Assembly (NCBI RefSeq): GCF_014635685.1
Contig: NZ_BMDH01000006.1
Span: forward strand, 1-48,317
DNA length: 48,317 nt
Direction: 5' to 3'
Source of the DNA: Galliscardovia ingluviei
GTDB lineage: Bacteria; Actinomycetota; Actinomycetes; Actinomycetales; Bifidobacteriaceae
The notes under the pieces: model-generated
The model's input: only the letters and a program-made list of their open reading frames with translations
Told to the model about the DNA's origin: nothing
Database searches by the model: none
Shown: one piece after another, positions 21,792-29,322 of the stretch
Position numbering within the stretch: position 1 is the first letter of the stretch
Layout of the letters: every line of letters begins with the position of its first letter
Translations under genes and position numbers: made by a program

Positions 21792-22295
21792 CTACCGGGA
21801 GCGGGACATAATATCCAAACGCTCCACCAGCATCCAATCGCTAAACGGGATGATACGTGAAGCTGGCACATGCTCGCGCACGAGCCTCCACATGCTCAAC
21901 GTCTGGCTATCGTCAAGTTCAAGGTTTTGCTGGAAGATAACCGTGTGGTTCTCATCCTCCACACTGAAACTCGCTGTCCCGTCACTATTACCATGCACAC
22001 TCAATACGCGCACCTGCTCATACGGTACTCTTTTCCGCTTGGCGAACCGCTGCCTGCAATACATGCCATCCTCAGCAAACACCACATTGCCGTAGAGCGC
22101 TTGTTCCGCGAGCAGTAGTATGCATGGGAAAACAATGAGCGCGAGCAGCACCCAAATTGTGTGAGACGTGGCGGGAAACCACCAGTTGCTGAGCAAAAAC
22201 AGCACTGAACCGGGCATGATAAGCAAAAACAGCACGCTCATAAGCCGGTTAAGATACCGCTCCCCGCCTGCCTCGAACCGCACACTCTCAACCAT
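21792..22295 (-). CDS. Membrane protein with PH-like domain
   Basis: 167 residues. Two membrane helices near the N-terminus (LMSVLFLLIMPGSVLFLLS; IWVLLALIVFPCILLLAEQA) are followed by a cytoplasmic beta-rich part (GMYCRQRFAKRKRVPYEQVR...) typical of bacterial PH-like domain membrane proteins. It is the last gene of the TcpC-led operon 23674-21792. Possibly an accessory of the secretion system. No direct functional evidence. Confidence 0.68.
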   Translation of the reverse strand: MVESVRFEAGGERYLNRLMSVLFLLIMPGSVLFLLSNWWFPATSHTIWVLLALIVFPCILLLAEQALYGNVVFAEDGMYCRQRFAKRKRVPYEQVRVLSVHGNSDGTASFSVEDENHTVIFQQNLELDDSQTLSMWRLVREHVPASRIIPFSDWMLVERLDIMSRSR

Positions 22296-22298
22296 GGT

Positions 22299-22469
22299 TT
22301 ACGCGCCGCCCTTCGAGTGCATGAGCTGCTCCCACGTAACCCACGGAATTTCAGGCAGTAGCCGATGCACTCCCTCATGCTGCCCGAACAGGATAGCAGC
22401 CACAATCAGTAGAATAATCACCACAATGAGACCGCCTATAAACTGTAGAAACGGGTGTCGTCCACGCAT
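22299..22469 (-). CDS. Small single-pass membrane protein
   Basis: 56 residues from the ATG at 22469, behind GAGGGGTTACTG. One membrane helix (FIGGLIVVIILLIVAAILFG) after a short basic start MRGRHP, then a helical tail. It sits between two other small membrane genes with spacing of a few bases, so it is part of the TcpC-led operon. No family recognised. Confidence 0.62.
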   Translation of the reverse strand: MRGRHPFLQFIGGLIVVIILLIVAAILFGQHEGVHRLLPEIPWVTWEQLMHSKGGA

Positions 22470-22482
22470 CAGTAACCCCTCC

Positions 22483-22623
22483 TCACATAACGCCTTGAAT
22501 AATGGTGACAATCAGCGCGACTGCGAGAGCACCCACAATGATTTCGCCGAGGATTTTACCGCGCCCGTAATTGTTTTCACTCAGCCACTCGTTGAACGTC
22601 GGCTTATTGTTGTTGTCCGTCAT
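22483..22623 (-). CDS. Small single-pass membrane protein
   Basis: 46 residues from the ATG at 22623. A hydrophilic N-terminus (MTDNNNKPTFNEWLSENNYG) is followed by one membrane helix (ILGEIIVGALAVALIVTIIQ). It starts inside the last codons of the TcpC-like gene (20-base overlap), so it is translationally linked. Perhaps a structural accessory of the conjugation channel. No family recognised. Confidence 0.6.
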   Translation of the reverse strand: MTDNNNKPTFNEWLSENNYGRGKILGEIIVGALAVALIVTIIQGVM

Positions 22624-23674
22624 TGTTCTGCTCCTTCTGCTGCATGAGCTGGCTAATTTTGTTTTCATCATCGAATGTTGGAATCATGGTTTTGTCTACA
22701 GCGTGAGCGAACGGGCGTAGCGTGGTGACAGCCCCGTTACTTCCCCAATCCACGATGCGCGCGCTACCCGAGGTGGGGTTTTTCACGAGCACGAGCATTT
22801 GCGTGCCTACGGTGGCGCGTTCTGAGCCGGTGGGTTTGAAATTGATGCTGATTTGCGCAATCGCATACTCTGGGTTTTTGGCTTCCTCATCGCTGGCGGG
22901 TTCTCCACTGCTGGTGGATGCTACCATCCAGTCGGCGCTGCTACTCACCCACTCTCCTAACCCTGCTGGAGCGTAGGCGTGTTCACTGTTGGGGTCGCTG
23001 ACAAGCACGGTGAGTGCGTTACTGTCTGTGCTGAGGTAGGCTTTGCTCCATGATTCGACCATGCTGCTGATGGTTGGTGTGGGGTCGAGTTCTCTGTACC
23101 CGTTTGGTTTGCTTATCATGGTGTTGGTTTCGCCTGCCGCTTGGATGGGTAGGATGGTTGGCTGCCCTATCACGGTGGGGATGTTGTTGGTGACTTGTAC
23201 GAGTTGGCTTATGGTGCGGGGAATGTTTGACCCGTGGACGAGTATGGTGAACTCGTGGCTCCACCAGCTGTTGGTGTCGCCGTTGTTGTCTGTCCATTCT
23301 TTTACTTTGTTGCCGCGCACATACTGGTAGCTGTCTATGCCTGTTGGGAATGGTGGATTTTCGCTGTTGTTGAGCCACTGGTATACGTTTTCAGTGGCTT
23401 GTGTTCTACCGGGTGTTCCGGTGTCGCCGCGTTTGACGTAGTTGGTGATGTTGTTGATGCTTTCGGTGACTTGGCTTCCTACTCTCATGCTGATGGTGAG
23501 TGCTGTGATGCTGATGATGATGAGGGTGATGAGGAGGATTGCTGTGCCGTTGATGTGGTGTCCTGTTTCTATGGCTAGGATGCGTGCATCTTCCCAGTCT
23601 TGGTTTGTTTTTTTGGTGTTCCACATGTCGCGTGGCTTGTTGTGTTTGTCGCGTTTTGGTTTTGTTGTGCGCAT
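22604..23674 (-). CDS. TcpC/VirB8-like conjugation protein
   Basis: 356 residues: basic cytoplasmic start, one membrane helix at about 43-65 (GTAILLITLIIISITALTIS), then two alpha/beta domains outside the membrane. The second shows SSMVESWSKAYLSTDSNALT, then ASDEEAKNPEYAIAQISINF and VGTQMLVLVKNPTSG, the pattern of TcpC (a VirB8-like NTF2-fold protein of Gram-positive conjugation systems). Such proteins form part of the membrane channel. It leads an operon with three small membrane genes. The other secretion genes are about 11 kb away, so the transfer region is split. Confidence 0.72.
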   Translation of the reverse strand: MRTTKPKRDKHNKPRDMWNTKKTNQDWEDARILAIETGHHINGTAILLITLIIISITALTISMRVGSQVTESINNITNYVKRGDTGTPGRTQATENVYQWLNNSENPPFPTGIDSYQYVRGNKVKEWTDNNGDTNSWWSHEFTILVHGSNIPRTISQLVQVTNNIPTVIGQPTILPIQAAGETNTMISKPNGYRELDPTPTISSMVESWSKAYLSTDSNALTVLVSDPNSEHAYAPAGLGEWVSSSADWMVASTSSGEPASDEEAKNPEYAIAQISINFKPTGSERATVGTQMLVLVKNPTSGSARIVDWGSNGAVTTLRPFAHAVDKTMIPTFDDENKISQLMQQKEQNNDGQQQ

Positions 23675-23710
23675 TATTTGGGGTCTTTCATGGGGTTGGG
23701 GAGGTAGGGT

Positions 23711-23738
23711 TGTGTATTACGGTCTAGTATAGGAGCGT
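23711..23738 (+). promoter_or_regulatory. Rightward promoter of the shared type, facing a leftward one
   Basis: GTATTACGGTCTAGTATAGG then AGCG matches the recurrent motif and drives the tiny gene at 23762. On the other strand TATACT in the same stretch could serve as -10 for the TcpC operon starting at 23674, so the two may compete. Confidence 0.5.
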
Positions 23739-23761
23739 TTGCTGTGTGGTGGCAAGCTAAC

Positions 23762-23905
23762 ATGGTTGGGTCTGGTATGGTTGTTGGCATGGATGTTGAA
23801 GTGTTGTTGCAAATGGTTGAGGATTATCGTGCGGGCAAACTTGAAACAGTAAGCCTTGAGGAGGTGGAGCGTCAGCTTGACCGGTTAGGTGCTCATGCTG
23901 AGTAG
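23762..23905 (+). CDS. Very small protein, antitoxin-like
   Basis: 47 residues, MVGSGMVVGMDVEVLLQMVE, DYRAGKLETVSLEEVERQLD, RLGAHAE. The second half has the look of a short helical regulator or antitoxin (G-K-L-x-T-V-S-L-E-E-V). An element-type promoter lies about 25 bases upstream; the first ATG has no strong ribosome site, and starts at 23777 or 23789 are possible. It overlaps the 3' end of the leftward sce7726-like gene by 21 bases. No family recognised. Confidence 0.5.
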   Translation: MVGSGMVVGMDVEVLLQMVEDYRAGKLETVSLEEVERQLDRLGAHAE

Positions 23906-24703
23906 AGTTTGCAGTTCTTTGTCAGGTAGGAAGTATGCTGCTGACCACACGGATGGTGGTAGTGTTTTTATGGCGTTGATGTTGCGCCGTGAACGCTCGG
24001 TGATAATGCGTGTCATGTCGCGCTGGTTCACAAGCACACTCGTAGTAGAAAACTTTTGATAATAGTGTTCGTACCGCTCGTAACTGTTGCATGGCTGGAA
24101 ACTAGGGTCGCGTTGAGCCAGCAACGTTTCCACTTCTTTCTGGTGTAGCATGGCGTAGATAGTGCGCTGCTTCAAATACTTAATAACCATGCGCGGCTCA
24201 CGCACCGCGCTAATATCGCCCGCTTCGTGCATAGCATACACACCCACCCGTTCACCGCAAGGCATGTGCTCAAGTAGTCCACACAGTTCACGTATCTTCT
24301 CATCTTTAGCTAACACACTCACATGCGTGAAGCCCGTAAAGTATTGGGCAATCTGGTGCTCAAGCCGCGCGAAACTATCAAGGTCACTTTTAATCTCGAT
24401 AGCCTCACCACGCTCGCAGTCGATAAGGTCAGCGACACATCTTCCCGCCCAGTTTTGCCTGAGTACGCTCACGCTGGTTTGGTGTTGGGCGAACTGGGTG
24501 AACCATTGGTTTTGGTAGTAGTATTCGTTGCGCCTTGACTGTTCGGCAATATTGTATAGTTGGTCGAGCGCGTCCACTAATGGCATGTTCGGGTTGTTGA
24601 GGAGTGTGCACACAGTGCGGAATGTTTTATCCTCGTACCCGCGCAACAATTTAGTGAGCGTTTGCTTGTAGTACACGTAGTCGAGTGCTTGTAACGGTTG
24701 CAT
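23885..24703 (-). CDS. sce7726-like nuclease-fold protein
   Basis: 272 residues from the ATG at 24703, behind GAGGAATAAT. The core at about residues 85-135 (RCVADLIDCERGEAIEIKSD, LDSFARLEHQIAQYFTGFTH, VSVLAKDE) matches the sce7726 family, a restriction-endonuclease-like fold: D-x-x-x-x-x-x-x-x-x-x-E-I-K-S-D-x-D-S with a following L-x-x-Q-x-x-x-Y. The D...EIK residues would be the catalytic set. It is the third gene of an operon with two membrane proteins (start two bases after the previous stop). A role in defence or DNA processing is a reasonable guess. Confidence 0.72.
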   Translation of the reverse strand: MQPLQALDYVYYKQTLTKLLRGYEDKTFRTVCTLLNNPNMPLVDALDQLYNIAEQSRRNEYYYQNQWFTQFAQHQTSVSVLRQNWAGRCVADLIDCERGEAIEIKSDLDSFARLEHQIAQYFTGFTHVSVLAKDEKIRELCGLLEHMPCGERVGVYAMHEAGDISAVREPRMVIKYLKQRTIYAMLHQKEVETLLAQRDPSFQPCNSYERYEHYYQKFSTTSVLVNQRDMTRIITERSRRNINAIKTLPPSVWSAAYFLPDKELQTLLSMST

Positions 24704-24704
24704 A

Positions 24705-25169
24705 TTATTCCTCATCGGTCGAATACTTAAAACGACATGAAAGCGCATAAGGGAACATTCCATCAATAATGGTTGCACTCACAATAAAGGCATCAAGTAG
24801 CACGCATAACACTATACTCTCGTAACCTTGAGAGCGGACGAGTATAAACGCAATGAGCGCGAGTGGCTGCGTGGTGAGCGTTGCATAGATTACGTTTTCG
24901 GCAGTCTTGTTAGCAGTATGAGCGTCCACAAGGTCGATGAACTTGCAATATGCTTGGTAGCTTGCCGTCCCCGTAGCGATAGCTGCTAATAGAACAAGAA
25001 TCATGAGCAGGTCTTGCGTGCTTGCGTGTAAGCTATCCAAAACTGACTGCACGTGCGCGTTGTATAACCGTGCTTGTGGGTTGAATCCTTTCCATAGAAG
25101 CCATGCTTCAACCATGGCACAAACCACGGTAAGCATGGCGTACACTATGAGCTTTAACCGCGCCCTCAT
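24705..25169 (-). CDS. Four-helix membrane protein, unrecognised
   Basis: 154 residues from the ATG at 25169, behind GAAGAAGGTGATGGT. Four membrane helices can be seen: LIVYAMLTVVCAMVEAWLLW, LLMILVLLAAIATGTASYQA, LTTQPLALIAFILVRSQGYE and IVLCVLLDAFIVSATIIDGM. It overlaps the upstream membrane gene region by spacing only (five bases beyond its stop on the other side) and is followed directly by the sce7726-like gene. Together they may form a membrane-tethered nuclease system. No family recognised. Confidence 0.65.
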   Translation of the reverse strand: MRARLKLIVYAMLTVVCAMVEAWLLWKGFNPQARLYNAHVQSVLDSLHASTQDLLMILVLLAAIATGTASYQAYCKFIDLVDAHTANKTAENVIYATLTTQPLALIAFILVRSQGYESIVLCVLLDAFIVSATIIDGMFPYALSCRFKYSTDEE

Positions 25170-25173
25170 ACCA

Positions 25174-25545
25174 TCACCTTCTTCCGCGCAGTCCAATAAG
25201 CACGCCTAACTGGGTTGTCGCACACATGGTAAACAATGCGAAGAAACCCGCCCCCACCATGGGCGCAACACTAGCGAACACGACAACGAGCAGCGCGCTC
25301 ACCACCATCACGCCGAGCGCCATGAGGTCAAGATTTATATCCTCAAGCAGTATGGTCACCTGCTTGCCGGTAGCGCGCGTGGCGATAGCCACCATTGCTA
25401 CACTGCAAGCCAATAACAGTATTGCGGATAAGAACAGGGTGAGGCTGATTGGTTTCGCCATGGTGATGCTCAGCCAGTATATGATTCCGCTTGCTAGGGT
25501 GACTATTGTTGCTGCGAGAATGTGTGCTTTTTGTTTAATGCTCAT
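25174..25545 (-). CDS. Membrane protein, probably from a leaderless message
   Basis: 123 residues from the ATG at 25545. Four membrane helices (ILAATIVTLASGIIYWLSIT; LTLFLSAILLLACSVAMVAI; LMALGVMVVSALLVVVFASV; GFFALFTMCATTQLGVLIGL). The -10 box CTACAAT ends about eight bases before the ATG, so transcription would start at or just before the start codon. An in-frame longer start (25605) would run through the promoter and is unlikely. First gene of a three-gene operon ending at 23885. Confidence 0.65.
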   Translation of the reverse strand: MSIKQKAHILAATIVTLASGIIYWLSITMAKPISLTLFLSAILLLACSVAMVAIATRATGKQVTILLEDINLDLMALGVMVVSALLVVVFASVAPMVGAGFFALFTMCATTQLGVLIGLRGRR

Positions 25546-25573
25546 GCCTTTTATTGTAGGCTGTGAAACTTGA
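25546..25573 (-). promoter_or_regulatory. Leftward promoter of the shared type, touching the start codon
   Basis: Read leftward, TTTCACAGCCTACAATAAAA then GGC directly precedes the ATG at 25545. It is almost identical to the copies at 3340-3366 and 5275-5301. Confidence 0.6.
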
Positions 25574-25650
25574 TGGTGCATGTTCTCTTTGGGGCTGCCG
25601 CACATCGTGTTAGTCTAATGCTCCGCGAAGAAACTGGTTCAGCGCATGAA

Positions 25651-26985
25651 CTACCGTTGGGTTGAAACCGCAACGGTTTCCTGTTTCACTGAGCGCGTGG
25701 AGAACATACGTAGATTAGTTGCGTATGACTCCGATGCGTTCTCCGCAGGCTTATATTCCCCTCGTTCCAAGGGTATTTGTTGAGCGTATTCTGTCTGCCC
25801 TATCCATACCATGCTCTGCGCCGCTTTAATATCGCGTGGCGCGGTATAGTTGCAATACTCACAACGGTAGGTGTGTTGGGTGAGTGGCGTGCGTGTTTTT
25901 TCATGGCAGATGGGGCACAGTTGTGTAGTAGCCTCCCATTTTGAGAGTACTACGGTTTGCTCATGGTGTCGTATTAGTCGAGTTTTTACTCGACCAAGTA
26001 CGCTATGTTGGATTGTTTTTCCATATCGGCGTTGCCATTGTTTAATCTGTTCGTCTTGCATAAACACAATTTGGTTGCGCAGTAGTTTGGCTACTATTTG
26101 GTTGGCAGCATTATTGAGTTTATGCTGTTGGCGCTGGTAGACTCGGTTTATGGCGTGTTTGGTACGGCGATAATTGTTTGACCCCTTGTGTTTGTGCCGC
26201 AACGTTCTTTGTTTGCGTTTGAGGCGGTCTGTTTCTCCAATCATCACGTTGTATTCAGTGCCATCTGAGCAGGTGATTGAGGTTTTCACCCCCATATCGA
26301 TGCCGATAATGGTGTTGGCTTGTGGCGCTAGGTTTTTTGCTTCACGGCGTTGAGCGTATTCCTCCTTGTTCATGTAGCAGGTGACATGTAGATGCCATCC
26401 GTCTGCTTCGCTGGTAAGGTTGGCTTTGGCTTGTTCCCAGCCTTCGAGTTGTCTTACGCCTCGTACTCGAACCCAGCCGGGAATGTTTTGTATACGGGCT
26501 TTTTGCCCGCGTATTTTATACGTGGTATCAGGTTGCGGCAACCCGAGTGCTGTGACTGCTTTTGTGAATCCGACTGCTCCTACTTTTTTCCCTTGCTGTT
26601 TGAGTGTGGCGAGGGTTTTAATGTTAGCGCGTATAGTTTTTACGAGCGCTTGTTTCATTTGAGAGCCGAGTACGTGGTATTCTCGTTGTTCGATTGTTCC
26701 TGAATGGGTTTTTACTGTGACGCTGCTGGCTGGCTGGTATGTGAATGGGTTGCCGCTAGCAATACATTCGTTCCATAACCATTTTGCTTCGAGAAATACC
26801 CTAGTGAGTGCTTCTCGTTGTGTTCGTGAGAGTTTGTTGGTGACTATTTTAAGGTCAAAGGTTGAGCATACTTGTGTTTTACGGCGTGCTTTTGTTGCTT
26901 TGATTGATTGTTTTATTTGCTGGTTTTTAGCAAGTCTTGCAGTTTCGGAGGTGGTGCGCGGTGAGCCAATAAGACGAACAGTCAT
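25651..26985 (-). CDS. tnpB: TnpB RNA-guided nuclease of a complete IS605-type element
   Basis: 444 residues, start ATG behind GGAGGTGTTAGC. RuvC acidic residues are in IIGIDMGVKTS (about 230), FMQDEQIKQW (about 319) and PRDIKAAQSM (about 387). The zinc ribbon is CPIC...CEYC (about 361-380). The basic N-terminal half includes YHVLGSQMKQALVKTIRANI. All catalytic residues are present. It is divergent from tnpA, with overlapping promoter DNA (TTGTATAATG at 27003-27012). It differs clearly from the TnpB at 14128, so the two elements arrived separately. Confidence 0.93.
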   Translation of the reverse strand: MTVRLIGSPRTTSETARLAKNQQIKQSIKATKARRKTQVCSTFDLKIVTNKLSRTQREALTRVFLEAKWLWNECIASGNPFTYQPASSVTVKTHSGTIEQREYHVLGSQMKQALVKTIRANIKTLATLKQQGKKVGAVGFTKAVTALGLPQPDTTYKIRGQKARIQNIPGWVRVRGVRQLEGWEQAKANLTSEADGWHLHVTCYMNKEEYAQRREAKNLAPQANTIIGIDMGVKTSITCSDGTEYNVMIGETDRLKRKQRTLRHKHKGSNNYRRTKHAINRVYQRQQHKLNNAANQIVAKLLRNQIVFMQDEQIKQWQRRYGKTIQHSVLGRVKTRLIRHHEQTVVLSKWEATTQLCPICHEKTRTPLTQHTYRCEYCNYTAPRDIKAAQSMVWIGQTEYAQQIPLERGEYKPAENASESYATNLRMFSTRSVKQETVAVSTQR

Positions 26986-27047
26986 GCTAACACCTCCGTT
27001 TCTTGTATAATGCTGTTAGCATTAAGTATACATGATTGGATACCCAA

Positions 27048-27467
27048 ATGAACAACACTCAATACAAGGCAAAAGCCTCAGCAAAAGTCCGTACAAGATA
27101 CCATATTGTACTTGTCACAAAATACAGAAAACAAGCCTTAGCGGGAATAGAACAAGCCGTCATTACCAGCATAAACCAAGTAGAACAACAATCAGCTTTC
27201 ACTATACATCAAATCAACACAGGAGACGGCAATCATGTGCACATGCTCATCAGCATTCCCCCAAACAAAACCATTAGCGAAACTGTCAGTAGAATAAAAC
27301 AGCTCACTACACACGCCTTATGGCAACAATACGCCGACCATTTACAACACTACTATTGGGGGAAACACCATAAACTCTGGTCAGGCGGCTACTATTGCGA
27401 AACCGTAGGAAACAGTAGTGAAAAAACAGTGAAACAATACATTACACACCAAAAACAAGCCTCATAG
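27048..27467 (+). CDS. tnpA: TnpA Y1 transposase of the IS200/IS605 family
   Basis: 139 residues from the ATG at 27048 (a TTG at 27036 would add four). The family marks are present: KVRTRYHIVLVTKYRK near the N-terminus, the HUH motif in GNHVHMLISIPP (about residue 63-67), and the catalytic tyrosine in YYCETVGNSSEKTVKQYI (about 123-132), with LWSGGYYCETVG just before. Full length for IS200-type transposases. It cuts and joins single-stranded ends at the subterminal hairpins. It could also move the solo tnpB element in trans if the ends are compatible. Confidence 0.94.
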   Translation: MNNTQYKAKASAKVRTRYHIVLVTKYRKQALAGIEQAVITSINQVEQQSAFTIHQINTGDGNHVHMLISIPPNKTISETVSRIKQLTTHALWQQYADHLQHYYWGKHHKLWSGGYYCETVGNSSEKTVKQYITHQKQAS

Positions 27468-27484
27468 CGATTCATCCGTGACGT

Positions 27485-27796
27485 TCAAAACATCACGGCT
27501 TTCTCGCACAACAACACGACAAGTAATGGCTGACTGGTGGGGATAGTGCGTTTTTCTGATAGTCCTTCTCTCGCGTAGTACAGCTTCATGCTGGTTACGA
27601 TGTCTTGCACGCAAGCTAGGTCGATACACACCCATGGTGGTGTGTCAGTTAAATCCGTGCCGATGAGGATACTGCACTGGCGTGCGCCTTCGAGAGTAAC
27701 CACTATAGTGGCATGTTTTGGTAGGTATGATTGGAGCATGGCGTGCATATCGTGCTGCGCTACAGTCTCCAGTTTTTCGTACAGCTGGTCGAGCAT
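27485..27796 (-). pseudogene. Paralogue-array gene truncated by the IS605-type insertion
   Basis: 103 residues from the ATG at 27796 (AAGGAAGCACCTATC upstream). It begins like its neighbours, with an N-terminal helix (YEKLETVAQHDMHAMLQSYL), PKHATIVVTL and strands up to CIDLACVQDIVTSMKLYYAR. It then lacks the C-terminal helical segment (L-x-x-L-E-Q-x-x-x-x-x-A-L) that the others have. Its final residues LCEKAVMF are encoded by the IS end hairpin, so the insertion removed the natural C-terminus. Last gene of the operon starting at 30244. Confidence 0.7.
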
Positions 27797-27812
27797 GATA
27801 GGTGCTTCCTTG

Positions 27813-28157
27813 TTAGATGAGGTGTCGGAATGCTTGACGGATTTGTTCCTGCTCAAGATAGGCGATAGCTTGTTTAATTCTTGGCAGTATGTCCTCTAGC
27901 GGCTCAATCCAGTTACCAATCGCGTAGAGCGTATTGTTCATGCGTGCTGGTGTATCACGAAGGTTGTGTACAGCAAACCCGAGGTACTGGATTATTTGCC
28001 TGCCGTTTACCGTGATGGTGAGCAAGTATTTCATACGGGTTGAGTATTCGCGCTCAATATCTATACTCGTATTACCGTTGTTCCGTTCCTCGATGGCAAG
28101 CGTGTAGCCGTCTGGAATATACGGCGTGATAATTGCTTGATTGATTAACATAAGCAT
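27813..28157 (-). CDS. Paralogue-array protein
   Basis: 114 residues; the ATG at 28157 follows GAGAAAAGACT. Family pattern: INQAIITPYIPDGYTLAIEE (the PY-I-P-x-x-Y strand start), strands STRMKYLLTITVNGRQIIQY, then the C-terminal helices WIEPLEDILPRIKQAIAYLE and QEQIRQAFRHLI. It lacks most of the usual first helix. Twelve bases separate it from the upstream member. Function unknown. Confidence 0.72.
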   Translation of the reverse strand: MLMLINQAIITPYIPDGYTLAIEERNNGNTSIDIEREYSTRMKYLLTITVNGRQIIQYLGFAVHNLRDTPARMNNTLYAIGNWIEPLEDILPRIKQAIAYLEQEQIRQAFRHLI

Positions 28158-28169
28158 AGTCTTTTCTCA

Positions 28170-28529
28170 TTAGAGGTCAGTGAGCACTTTCATTGCGTCA
28201 TCTAGTTCGTCTTGTTCCACCAGCGTGAGCGCTTCTTTGATATTGTCTACAATGTCGTCAAGCGCTAGGTCGGTTTCGTTAATATCTTTGCCTAAGCCTG
28301 TAGCACTACCGACACCAACGGAAATAGTGTCGATATAATCTTCATCCATGGCGATTTCTATGTATGCGCCACCTGTGTTTTCGATGGTGATGGTGTAGTC
28401 GCTGAACAAGTCTTTATCCACCGTAATGAAGTACGGTTCGGGTACGTAGGGGCATAGTAGTTGTTCGAGTTTTTGTTGGACTACTTGTTGTACTGCTTCT
28501 TCTACTTGCTCGAAAATATAGCTGCTCAT
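28170..28529 (-). CDS. Paralogue-array protein
   Basis: 119 residues from the ATG at 28529, behind AGGAGGAAACATAAAACC. N-helix MSSYIFEQVEEAVQQVVQQK, then LLCPYVPEPYFITVDKDLFS, DYTITIENTGGAYIEIAMDE, and the end DIVDNIKEALTLVEQDELDD, AMKVLTDL. Very acidic. Its leader and first codons are almost the same as those of the next upstream member (28921), showing recent duplication. Function unknown. Confidence 0.75.
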   Translation of the reverse strand: MSSYIFEQVEEAVQQVVQQKLEQLLCPYVPEPYFITVDKDLFSDYTITIENTGGAYIEIAMDEDYIDTISVGVGSATGLGKDINETDLALDDIVDNIKEALTLVEQDELDDAMKVLTDL

Positions 28530-28576
28530 GGTTTTATGTTTCCTCCTGTTTATTGTTGCAGGTCTTAAACGCGCTA

Positions 28577-28921
28577 TCATTCGACAATAGCTGTGAGTGC
28601 TTCGTTCACCATGCCTTGTTTTAACAACTCAAGCGTGTATTCAAAGTTGTTGGCTAACCCTTCAAGAATGAACTCACCGTGTTTGACAAGTGCGCCATCT
28701 TTGTTGCCGACAATAATTTTGGTAACAACCTCGTCTTCTGTAGTGAGTTCGATATAGGACGATTCCTTTTCGCCAATGAGCATGGTGTAGTCGCCGAACA
28801 TGTCTGCATCCACGCTAATATCGTACTGTTGAGGAGTATAGTAGCGCAGTTCGTGCACGAAAGCGTACTCTCGCGCCTGTCGGGCTGCTGCCTCTACTCG
28901 CTTGAAAATATTGTTGCTCAT
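28577..28921 (-). CDS. Paralogue-array protein
   Basis: 114 residues, ATG behind AAAGGAAACATAAAACT, overlapping the stop of the upstream member by four bases. MSNNIFKRVEAAARQAREYA, then YYTPQQYDISVDADMFGDYT, MLIGEKESSYIELTTEDEVV, and LANNFEYTLELLKQGMVNEA at the end. It aligns along its whole length with the protein of 28170-28529 by eye. Function unknown. Confidence 0.75.
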   Translation of the reverse strand: MSNNIFKRVEAAARQAREYAFVHELRYYTPQQYDISVDADMFGDYTMLIGEKESSYIELTTEDEVVTKIIVGNKDGALVKHGEFILEGLANNFEYTLELLKQGMVNEALTAIVE

Positions 28922-29322
28922 AGTTTTATGTTTCCTTTATTAGGTTCAAGTATTACTACGCCCGGTTGGGCACAAAGCGCGTGCAAAGCAAGGTTTGTTT
29001 GCTCTTGTTCCAGTAAGTAAAGCACTTGAGCAAAATTGGGCGCAATGTCATCAACACGTAGGTGCTGTTGGCGGATACTTTGTCCAATATTGGGTTTTCC
29101 AGTCGCTTTCATGCGCACCCACCACACGATATCATCAGCACGGTGGCTTGTTTCCAATTCCACAGCCACGCCCGTTACGTCACCCACCATGATACGAAAC
29201 TCTAATTTGTCGAGTAGGGACACGGTAATCGGATACTGTTCAGGCACGTAAGGGCGGAGCAGGCGCTCAAGCGTCGAGCAGGCAGTCTGCTCCGCCATGG
29301 TGAGCGCCTGCTCTACTATCAT
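28918..29322 (-). CDS. Paralogue-array protein
   Basis: 134 residues, ATG behind GAAGGGCTGAGACG, overlapping the upstream stop (ATGA). IVEQALTMAEQTACSTLERL, LRPYVPEQYPITVSLLDKLE, then strands and VDDIAPNFAQVLYLLEQEQT, NLALHALCA. It has a C-terminal extension (PGVVILEPNKGNIKL) that the others lack. Function unknown; clearly of the same family as 28170-28529. Confidence 0.75.
   Translation of the reverse strand: MIVEQALTMAEQTACSTLERLLRPYVPEQYPITVSLLDKLEFRIMVGDVTGVAVELETSHRADDIVWWVRMKATGKPNIGQSIRQQHLRVDDIAPNFAQVLYLLEQEQTNLALHALCAQPGVVILEPNKGNIKL

Larger units (their letters stand above)
25610..27500. mobile_element. Complete IS200/IS605-family insertion sequence
   Basis: Divergent tnpA (rightward) and tnpB (leftward) genes. 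A hairpin CCGTGA...TCACGG lies just past tnpA (27476-27498, left end), and hairpin GAAACCG/CGGTTTC with neighbouring stems lies at the end of tnpB (25620-25680, right end). The arrangement is as in IS605. The end beyond tnpA lies inside the 3' part of a gene of the paralogue array and supplies its last codons. Exact ends need comparison with an empty site; mine are within about 15 bases. Confidence 0.78.
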
